Shown piece after piece: positions 31,387 to 37,129 of a DNA stretch of 37,129 nucleotides. Origin of the DNA: Muribaculaceae bacterium (lineage in GTDB: Bacteria > Bacteroidota > Bacteroidia > Bacteroidales > Muribaculaceae); assembly GCA_009775355.1 (NCBI GenBank), contig VSPN01000007.1:1-37129 (forward strand). The letters run 5' to 3'. The notes under the pieces were generated by a model that saw only the letters and a program-made list of their open reading frames with translations, was not told the DNA's origin and did not search any database. Numbering within the stretch: position 1 is the stretch's first letter; the number at the start of each line of letters is the position of its first letter. The position numbers were made by a program, and so were the translations under genes.

Positions 31387-31941
31387 ATGGCAAAGAAATG
31401 GATTTGCACGGTATGTGGTTATGTGGCAGAAGGAGCCGAGGCTCCCGAAAAATGTCCGCAGTGCGGCGCACCTAAGTCGAAATTCAAAGAGCTTGACGAG
31501 GAGGCTCTTCTCAAGTTCGTGACCGAGCATGAGGTTGGTGTTGCAAAGGGTACAGGCGAAGAGATGATCAAGGATCTCAACGCACACTTCATGGGCGAGT
31601 GCACCGAAGTGGGCATGTATCTTGCCATGTCGCGTCAGGCGGACCGCGAGGGTTATCCCGAAGTTGCAGAGGCTTTCAAACGCTATGCGTGGGAAGAGGC
31701 TGAGCACGCCGCCAAGTTTGCCGAACTTCTCGGCGACATGGTGTGGGACACAAAGACAAACCTTGAGAAGCGCATGCACGCCGAGGCAGGTGCCAACGAA
31801 GACAAGATGCGCATAGCCCGCAATGCCAAAGAGGCAGGTCTTGACGCAATTCACGACACTGTGCATGAGATGGCAAAAGACGAGGCCCGTCATGGCCGCG
31901 GTTTCTACGGTCTTTACAAACGCTTCTTCGAAGGCAAGTGA
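31387..31941 (+). CDS. Rubrerythrin with N-terminal rubredoxin-like domain
   Basis: A 184-residue peroxide-reducing protein. The rubredoxin-like iron site comes first (C7-x2-C10, C23-x2-C26), and the ferritin-like diiron domain follows with E-x-x-x ligands in GECTEVGMYLAMSRQA, WEEAEHAAKFAE and KDEARHGRGFYGLYKRFF. This is the reverse of classical rubrerythrin order and matches the reverse rubrerythrins of anaerobes. It would protect against peroxide and oxygen exposure. It has its own promoter and is divergent from tilS. Confidence 0.93.
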   Translation: MAKKWICTVCGYVAEGAEAPEKCPQCGAPKSKFKELDEEALLKFVTEHEVGVAKGTGEEMIKDLNAHFMGECTEVGMYLAMSRQADREGYPEVAEAFKRYAWEEAEHAAKFAELLGDMVWDTKTNLEKRMHAEAGANEDKMRIARNAKEAGLDAIHDTVHEMAKDEARHGRGFYGLYKRFFEGK

Positions 31942-31969
31942 CCGGAACAGATCTGAAAATACACTATTG

Positions 31970-32014
31970 CGGATGGTCTGCGGCTTATGCCCGGGCTGTC
32001 CGCTCTCTTTTTTA
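31970..32014 (+). terminator. Possible terminator after rubrerythrin
   Basis: GCGGA near 31970 can pair with TCCGC near 31999-32003, with weaker inner pairing, followed by CTCT and seven T. Confidence 0.4.
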
Positions 32015-32037
32015 AGAATCCATCTTGCAAAAATGTT

Positions 32038-32445
32038 ATGAGAATCCTTGCGATAGACTATGGCCGCAAGCGGTGCGGTGTGGCAGTGACCGACCCTCTG
32101 CAGATAGCGGCCAACGCACTTCCGGTGGTACGCACATGCGATCTGCTTCAGTTTGTTACGGAATATTGTTCCGCCGAACCTGTGGAAAGAATACTTGTCG
32201 GCGAACCCCGGCAGATGAATGGAGAGGAATCGGAATCGATGCGGTATATCCGCCCCTTTCTCGCAGCTTTGAAGAAGAGTCTTCCCGCCGTGCCGGTGGA
32301 GATGGTCGACGAGCGGTTCACCTCCGTAATGGCTCACCGCGACATGATCACGGCCGGATTCAAGAAGGCCGATCGCATGCGCAAGGGACTTGCCGACGAG
32401 ATGTCGGCCGTGATAATACTGACCACCTGGCTTGAGTCGCGCTGA
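32038..32445 (+). CDS. ruvX: Putative pre-16S rRNA nuclease / Holliday junction resolvase YqgF
   Basis: A 135-residue RNase H-like protein from the ATG of MRILAIDYGRKRCGVAVTDP, whose DYG element holds the first catalytic Asp. The family motifs VGEPRQMNGEES and VEMVDERFTS follow, with a C-terminal DEMSAVIILTTWLE. The homologue in E. coli processes the 16S rRNA 5' end; a Holliday junction role was proposed earlier. In-frame codons upstream of 32038 are unlike the family. It lies after rubrerythrin and before def. Confidence 0.92.
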   Translation: MRILAIDYGRKRCGVAVTDPLQIAANALPVVRTCDLLQFVTEYCSAEPVERILVGEPRQMNGEESESMRYIRPFLAALKKSLPAVPVEMVDERFTSVMAHRDMITAGFKKADRMRKGLADEMSAVIILTTWLESR

Positions 32446-32498
32446 CGCGCCGCCGACCGCGCTGCATTGTCCGGTGCAACGAGCTGCATCTCTGTAGA

Positions 32499-32530
32499 TT
32501 TGCCCGCCTCCTTTTTTTTTATTACTTTTG
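32499..32530 (+). promoter_or_regulatory. Promoter of def-ettA
   Basis: TTTG (32499-32502), 20-nt spacer, TACTTTTG (32523-32530); exact consensus. The start is near 32537, about 20 nt before the def ATG. Confidence 0.8.
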
Positions 32531-32557
32531 CAGCAAATAAATCCATTAATTATCAGT

Positions 32558-33115
32558 ATGATTTTACCAGTATATCTATACGGCACGCCTGTGCTTCGGC
32601 AGGAAGCCGAAGACATAGACAAGGACTATCCTGATCTGCAGAAGCTGATCAAGGATATGTTCGAGACTATGTATCACGCAGAGGGAATCGGCCTTGCCGC
32701 CCCTCAGGTCGGCAAGTCGATAGCTCTCATTGTCATAGACGCCAGCGTGCTCGGCGAGGACTTTCCGGAGTGCGCTGACTCGAAGATGGTTCTTATCAAT
32801 CCGCAGCTCGACATCATCGAGGACGAGGAGTCGGTGACCCGGTCGGAAGGGTGCCTGTCGCTGCCGGGACTGTCGGAAAACGTGAAGCGTCACGAGCATG
32901 TCGTTCTCAACTGGCTCGACGAGAATTTCGAGGAGCATGAACAGGAATTCCGCGGTTTCATGGCGCGTGTGATACAGCATGAGTTCGACCATCTTCTCGG
33001 CACTGTCTACACTGACCGCATATCGCCTGTGAGAAAACAGATGATACGCAACAAACTTCACAGCATGGAGCGCGGTAAGGTGAAATGCGCCTACCGCGTG
33101 GTGTCTGCCAAATGA
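32558..33115 (+). CDS. def: Peptide deformylase
   Basis: Removes the formyl group from new proteins. The 185-residue enzyme begins at MILPVYLYGTPVLR; ten in-frame codons upstream overlap the promoter region and are excluded. The three family motifs are present: GIGLAAPQVG, EGCLSLPG with the metal-binding Cys, and QHEFDHLLG with the metal-binding His residues and catalytic Glu (here HEFDH). The next gene, ettA, follows by 40 nt without a terminator. Confidence 0.97.
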   Translation: MILPVYLYGTPVLRQEAEDIDKDYPDLQKLIKDMFETMYHAEGIGLAAPQVGKSIALIVIDASVLGEDFPECADSKMVLINPQLDIIEDEESVTRSEGCLSLPGLSENVKRHEHVVLNWLDENFEEHEQEFRGFMARVIQHEFDHLLGTVYTDRISPVRKQMIRNKLHSMERGKVKCAYRVVSAK

Positions 33116-33155
33116 CATGGCGCCTTGTTAAGATAAAAGATAATACCGTTAAATT

Positions 33156-34841
33156 ATGGCTGACGATAAAAAAATAATTTTCTCGATGGTGGGGGTTAGC
33201 AAGATCATTCCCCCACAGCGACAGATACTCAAGAATATTTATCTATCTTTCTTCTACGGAGCCAAGATCGGAATCATCGGTCTGAACGGCAGTGGAAAAT
33301 CCACTCTTCTCAAGATCATAGCCGGACTCGACAAGAACTATCAGGGCAACGTGGTGTTCAACAACGACTATTCTGTAGGTTACCTTGAGCAGGATCCCCG
33401 TCTCGACCCCGAGAAGACGGTCCGCGAGGTCGTGCAGGAGGGTGTTGAGCCGGTTCTCGCGCTTCTCCGTGAATATGACGAGGTAAACAACGCTTTTGCC
33501 GACCCCGAGGTGCTCGAGGATCCCGAAAAGATGGACAAGCTGATCCAGCGACAGGCAGAACTTCAGGACAAGCTCGATGCAACGGACGCATGGAATATCG
33601 ACAATAAACTCGACCGTGCCATGGATGCACTCCGCTGTCCGCCCGACGACAAGAAAGTGGGCGTGCTCTCCGGTGGCGAGCGCCGTCGAGTGGCTCTGTG
33701 CCGTCTGCTTCTCCAACAGCCCGACATCCTGCTGCTCGACGAGCCTACCAACCACCTCGACGCCGAGTCGATCGACTGGCTCGAACAGCACCTCCAGCAG
33801 TATCCCGGCACTGTCATCGCCGTGACGCACGACCGTTATTTCCTTGACCATGTGGCAGGATGGATTCTTGAACTCGACCGGGGAGAGGGAATTCCATGGA
33901 AAGGCAACTATTCCTCATGGCTCGATCAGAAGACCAAGCGCATGGAGCAGGAGGAGAAGCAGGCGAGCAAACGCCGCAAGACTCTCGAACGCGAGCTCGA
34001 ATGGGTGCGCATGGCTCCCAAGGCACGTCAGGCCAAAGGAAAGGCCCGTCTGTCGAGCTATGACCGACTTCTCAACGAAGACCAGAAGGAGCGCGAGGAG
34101 AAGCTCGAGATATTTATACCCAATGGCCCGCGTCTGGGCAACAAGGTGATCGAGGCCCGCAGTCTTGCGAAGGCTTACGACGACAAGGCGCTCTTCACTG
34201 ATCTTAATTTCATGCTGCCTCCCAACGGCATAGTCGGCGTGATCGGCCCCAATGGTGCGGGCAAGACTACGCTCTTCCGCCTCATAATGGGGCTGGAGAC
34301 AGCCGACCGTGGTGAATTCGAAGTGGGAGAGACGGTCAAGATCGCATATGTGGACCAGAACCACAAGGATCTCTCGCCCGAGAAGACCGTGTATGAGGTC
34401 ATATCGCAGGGTGTGGAGTCTTTCCGCATGGGAGGCCGCGACATGAACGCTCGGGCCTATCTGTCTCGCTTCAACTTCACAGGGGCGGATCAGGAGAAAA
34501 AGATCGGAGTCCTCTCTGGCGGTGAGCGCAACCGGTTGCACCTCGCCATGGCTCTTAAGGAAGAGGGCAATGTTTTGCTTCTCGACGAGCCTACCAACGA
34601 TATCGACGTCAATACGCTCCGCGCTCTCGAAGAAGGTCTTGAGAATTTTGCGGGTTGTGCGGTGGTCGTGAGTCACGACCGCTGGTTCCTTGACCGTATC
34701 GCCACCCACATCCTCGCGTTCGAGGGTGACAGTCAGGTCACATATTTCGAAGGCAGCTACTCGGAATATGAGGAGTTCAAGAAGAAGCGCGACGGCGGAG
34801 CCGACACTCCCCACCGCATACGCTACAAGAAGCTTGTCTGA
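33156..34841 (+). CDS. ettA: Energy-dependent translational throttle protein EttA (ABC-F)
   Basis: A 561-residue ABC-F protein with two ATPase domains and no membrane segment. Domain 1: GLNGSGKS, LSGGERRRVAL, LLLDEPTNHLDAES. The linker (about 240-320) is helical and charged (RMEQEEKQASKRRKTLERELEW), as expected for the P-site tRNA interaction motif. Domain 2: GPNGAGKT, LSGGERNRLHLA, LLLDEPTNDID. The arm insertion after YLEQDPRLDPEKTVREVV matches EttA more than the antibiotic-resistance ABC-F groups. It gates initiation complexes by energy state. Likely co-transcribed with def. Confidence 0.94.
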   Translation: MADDKKIIFSMVGVSKIIPPQRQILKNIYLSFFYGAKIGIIGLNGSGKSTLLKIIAGLDKNYQGNVVFNNDYSVGYLEQDPRLDPEKTVREVVQEGVEPVLALLREYDEVNNAFADPEVLEDPEKMDKLIQRQAELQDKLDATDAWNIDNKLDRAMDALRCPPDDKKVGVLSGGERRRVALCRLLLQQPDILLLDEPTNHLDAESIDWLEQHLQQYPGTVIAVTHDRYFLDHVAGWILELDRGEGIPWKGNYSSWLDQKTKRMEQEEKQASKRRKTLERELEWVRMAPKARQAKGKARLSSYDRLLNEDQKEREEKLEIFIPNGPRLGNKVIEARSLAKAYDDKALFTDLNFMLPPNGIVGVIGPNGAGKTTLFRLIMGLETADRGEFEVGETVKIAYVDQNHKDLSPEKTVYEVISQGVESFRMGGRDMNARAYLSRFNFTGADQEKKIGVLSGGERNRLHLAMALKEEGNVLLLDEPTNDIDVNTLRALEEGLENFAGCAVVVSHDRWFLDRIATHILAFEGDSQVTYFEGSYSEYEEFKKKRDGGADTPHRIRYKKLV

Positions 34842-34895
34842 CAGGTTGAGTATCCGCGGAATCCGTGACAATTCACAAGCGTATTTTTTCGGATA

Positions 34896-34927
34896 TTTGC
34901 GTATGTGCGGAAAAATTAGTAATTTTG
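34896..34927 (+). promoter_or_regulatory. Promoter of rpmE2
   Basis: TTTG (34896-34899), 20-nt spacer, TAATTTTG (34920-34927); exact consensus. The leader would be about 60 nt. Confidence 0.85.
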
Positions 34928-34995
34928 CACGCCAATTCAGCGGGATCGCGACCTGCTGAGACTGAATAAACAAACATAAACTGCAGTAAACCAAA

Positions 34996-35250
34996 ATGAA
35001 AAAAGACATTCATCCCTCAAATTACCGTGAGGTCTGCTTCAAGGATATGTCGAACGACGAGGTGTTCATCACCCGTTCGACTGTGGCTTCACGCGAGACA
35101 ATCGAGATCGACGGCAAGGAGTATCCCCTCGTAAAGCTTGAGATCACCAGCTCGTCTCACCCCTTCTTCACAGGCAAGCAGAAACTCGTCGACACCGCAG
35201 GTCGCGTCGACAAGTTCCGCAGCCGCTACGGCAACCGTTCGAAGAAGTAA
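34996..35250 (+). CDS. rpmE2: 50S ribosomal protein L31 type B
   Basis: An 84-residue ribosomal protein beginning MKKDIHPSNYREVCFKDMS and ending in a basic tail (RVDKFRSRYGNRSKK). It lacks the CxxC zinc motif of type A L31, and the middle has the type B insertion (TRSTVASRETIEIDGKEYPL). HPFFTGKQKLVDTAGRVDKF is the common L31 signature. Type B is the zinc-free form. It has its own promoter and strong terminator. Confidence 0.96.
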   Translation: MKKDIHPSNYREVCFKDMSNDEVFITRSTVASRETIEIDGKEYPLVKLEITSSSHPFFTGKQKLVDTAGRVDKFRSRYGNRSKK

Positions 35251-35273
35251 AAAGGGAACCGATATGGCACCCG

Positions 35274-35309
35274 GCGGGGCTGATCCGAAAGGATCGCCCC
35301 GCTTTTTTT
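35274..35309 (+). terminator. Terminator of rpmE2
   Basis: GCGGGGC plus GATCC pair with GGATC plus GCCCCGC around a GAAA loop, with one bulged base, followed by seven T. Confidence 0.9.
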
Positions 35310-35363
35310 CTATGCGGGTTCAAAAAAATTAGCGAAAAAATTCTTTAATCGCAGGATTTTGTT

Positions 35364-35371
35364 TAAATTTG
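35364..35371 (+). promoter_or_regulatory. Candidate -7 box of the carboxyltransferase gene
   Basis: TAAATTTG, about 65 nt before the GTG start. The best -33 match (TTTA at 35344) is 16 nt away, so this is weak. Confidence 0.4.
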
Positions 35372-35435
35372 GGAAATAAATTATCTGACTGATAGTTGCA
35401 AATACCATAAACACAATAACTAATACAGAATCACA

Positions 35436-37129
35436 GTGACTAAGAAATTACAAATCAGGGATTTGACGCTGCGCGACGGCCAGCAGTCCCTATTCGCCAC
35501 CCGCATGAAGCAGGAGAACGTAGACAAACTTCTTCCGCTCTACCGCGACGCCAAGTTCTATATCATGGAGGTCTGGGGCGGTGCAGTGCCCGACTCAGTG
35601 ATGCGTTACCTCGGCGAAAGCCCGTGGAACCGTCTCCGCGAGTGCAGCAAGGCCATGAAGGGCATATCTCTTCTTTCAGCTCTGTCGCGTGGCCGCAACC
35701 TTTTCGGATATGTGCCTTATCCCGACTCTGTGCTCGAAGGCTTCTATAAGAAGGCAATCGAGAACGGTCTTAATGTGATGCGTATTTTCGACGCGCTCAA
35801 CGATATCAACAACATCAAGGGCTCGATCCGCATGATCAACGAGCTCGGCGGCATAGCCGACACCGCAGTCTGCTATACTGTCGATCCGAAAGGAACTCCC
35901 GAGGACGAGAAGATCTTCACCGATGAGTATTTTGTTGAGAAAGCGAAAGAGATGGAGGCTCTCGGTGCCAAGATGGTCACCCTCAAGGATATGGCCGGTC
36001 TTGTAAGCCCCTCGCGTATCTACAGCCTCATGCCCAAGCTGAAAGCCGCCCTCAAGGTGCCTGTTGATTTCCATACTCACTGTACTCCCGGTTACGGTCT
36101 TGCCGCCGTGCTGACAGCCATCATCCAGGGTGTCGACATCGTCGATACCAACATCTGGTGGTTCGGAGGCGGTTCTGCCGCTCCCGCCATCGAGCTTGTC
36201 GACATTTTCTGCCGCAAGATGGGTGTGGAGCTTGAAGCCGACATGGAGGCAGTGGCCCGTATCCGTCATGAGCTCAAGGATGCACGCAAGGCTCTTGCGG
36301 ATTTCGACCTCAACAAAGACAAGTGGCCGAAAGATTTCGACGAGGCATACAAGGCTATGCCCGCAGAGATCGACGCCGAGTTCGACCGCGCCATCGAGGC
36401 TGCAAAGGCCAACAAGGAGGAGGAACTTCTCGACGCATGCCACAAGATCGAGGCTTATTTCGGACTTCCGAAACCCAACGAGCTTGTGAAGAACGCCGAG
36501 GTTCCCGGCGGTATGTACTCCAACATGGTTGCCAACCTTCGCGCTCTCGGAGCGGAGGATGTGCTTGAGGAGGCTATGGCTCTCATTCCCAAGGTTCGCC
36601 GCGACGCAGGTCTTGTGCCTCTCGTTACGCCCACCAGCCAGATCGTAGGTTCACAGGCAGTCAACCTCGCCATGGACCGCCGTGCCGGCAAGCCCGACTA
36701 TACCAACAAGAACAATCAGTTCATATCGCTTGTGAAGGGTGAGTACGGAACGACTCCCGTTCCGGTAGATCCCAAGTTCCGCGAGCAGATCACCGGCTGC
36801 GCCGATGAGAAACCCTACGACGTAAGTTCATACAAGACTCCCGCCAACCCCGAGCTTGACAAGTTCGGCGGTGTCAAACTTGCTCAGAACGAAGAGGAAT
36901 TCCTTCTTCTCGAACTCCTTCCCGCTGTAGCCAAGACATTCCTTACCAACCAGCGCAAGGCAGAGTTCGAGGCCGGAAAGGCTGCCGCACCCAAGTCCGC
37001 GGCTGTTGCCGCCGCTCCCGTCGATGGCCCCGTGACCGGTCCGGTCTTCAAGGCTCCCATGGGCGGTACCGTAATGGAGATTCGCGTGAAAGCCGGCGAC
37101 ACAGTGAAAGCCGGTGACGTGGTGCTCGT
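35436..37129 (+). CDS. Biotin-dependent carboxyltransferase alpha subunit (OadA/PycB type), cut by window end
   Basis: A gene open to the right edge, at least 564 codons, starting at GTG (35436) with VTKKLQIRDLTLRDGQQS; no ATG fits the family N-terminus. The carboxyltransferase barrel has LRDGQQSLFATRM, MEVWGGA, KDMAGL and DFHTHCTPG with the metal-binding HxH. The conserved carboxylase domain follows (PGGMYSNMVANL, PTSQIVGSQAV, GEYGTTPVPVD). An Ala/Pro linker leads to the start of a biotinyl domain (FKAPMGGTVMEIRVKAGD); the biotinylated Lys lies outside. It may be oxaloacetate or methylmalonyl-CoA decarboxylase alpha, or pyruvate carboxylase subunit B; partner subunits would decide. Confidence 0.93.
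   Translation, partial: MTKKLQIRDLTLRDGQQSLFATRMKQENVDKLLPLYRDAKFYIMEVWGGAVPDSVMRYLGESPWNRLRECSKAMKGISLLSALSRGRNLFGYVPYPDSVLEGFYKKAIENGLNVMRIFDALNDINNIKGSIRMINELGGIADTAVCYTVDPKGTPEDEKIFTDEYFVEKAKEMEALGAKMVTLKDMAGLVSPSRIYSLMPKLKAALKVPVDFHTHCTPGYGLAAVLTAIIQGVDIVDTNIWWFGGGSAAPAIELVDIFCRKMGVELEADMEAVARIRHELKDARKALADFDLNKDKWPKDFDEAYKAMPAEIDAEFDRAIEAAKANKEEELLDACHKIEAYFGLPKPNELVKNAEVPGGMYSNMVANLRALGAEDVLEEAMALIPKVRRDAGLVPLVTPTSQIVGSQAVNLAMDRRAGKPDYTNKNNQFISLVKGEYGTTPVPVDPKFREQITGCADEKPYDVSSYKTPANPELDKFGGVKLAQNEEEFLLLELLPAVAKTFLTNQRKAEFEAGKAAAPKSAAVAAAPVDGPVTGPVFKAPMGGTVMEIRVKAGDTVKAGDVVL

Overview
The window looks like a chromosomal segment of a gut Bacteroidales bacterium, most likely from the Muribaculaceae or a near relative. 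I infer this from several signs. At least eight promoters have the Bacteroidetes form TTTG-N19/20-TAnnTTTG. Rho carries a large N-terminal insertion. There is a Porin_10-type outer-membrane protein, a DUF4301 protein, an SDR-type threonine dehydrogenase, a biotin-dependent carboxyltransferase alpha subunit, and almost no Shine-Dalgarno sequences.

Layout. 1-330: tRNA-His (minus) with its own promoter and terminator. 333-5717: a minus-strand operon rho > aroC > TIGR01212 radical SAM > TlpA-like thioredoxin, tightly packed with two 4-nt overlaps and preceded by a structured leader of about 295 nt before rho. 5766-7043: a LolC/E-like ABC permease with a nearly leaderless promoter. 7108-10061: ppk1-ppx, for polyphosphate synthesis and breakdown, convergent with tex. 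12216-17100: an AT-richer accessory island (see below). 17205-22914: pyruvate kinase, an S33-type alpha/beta hydrolase, a long RelA/SpoT protein with a degenerate hydrolase site, and a lipoprotein. 22933-25306: divergent threonine dehydrogenase and glycine C-acetyltransferase, which together convert threonine to glycine and acetyl-CoA. 25341-31264: porin, DUF4301 protein, nucleoside deaminase, tilS. 31275-37129: rubrerythrin, ruvX, def, ettA, rpmE2 (L31 type B) and the start of a carboxyltransferase gene that runs off the window.

The most interesting part is the island at 12216-17100. It contains what looks like a compact RiPP (ribosomally made, post-translationally modified peptide) locus, all on the minus strand: promoter 16716-16746, a radical SAM/SPASM peptide maturase (15141-16448), a TonB-receptor-like outer-membrane barrel (12938-15061), and a 36-codon gene (12781-12891). 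The small gene encodes a leader-like acidic/hydrophobic stretch ending in Gly-Gly and a very short Gly/Asp/Tyr/Thr tail. Three 11-bp direct repeats lie just upstream of the promoter. The 3' end of the peptide gene lies inside a 23-bp sequence repeated perfectly in inverted orientation 365 bp away, and an overlapping 24-bp sequence is repeated perfectly in direct orientation near tex. A long imperfect palindrome bounds the island on the pyruvate kinase side. No peptidase or exporter for the peptide is visible.

Other points of interest are the disordered Rho insertion with duplicated AT-hook-like motifs, the rho leader, a recurring TAnnTTTGCATC promoter pattern that puts two genes on nearly leaderless mRNAs, and a chorismate synthase that appears to lack part of its central region. 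All functional assignments come from reading motifs and overall resemblance; no database search was run.
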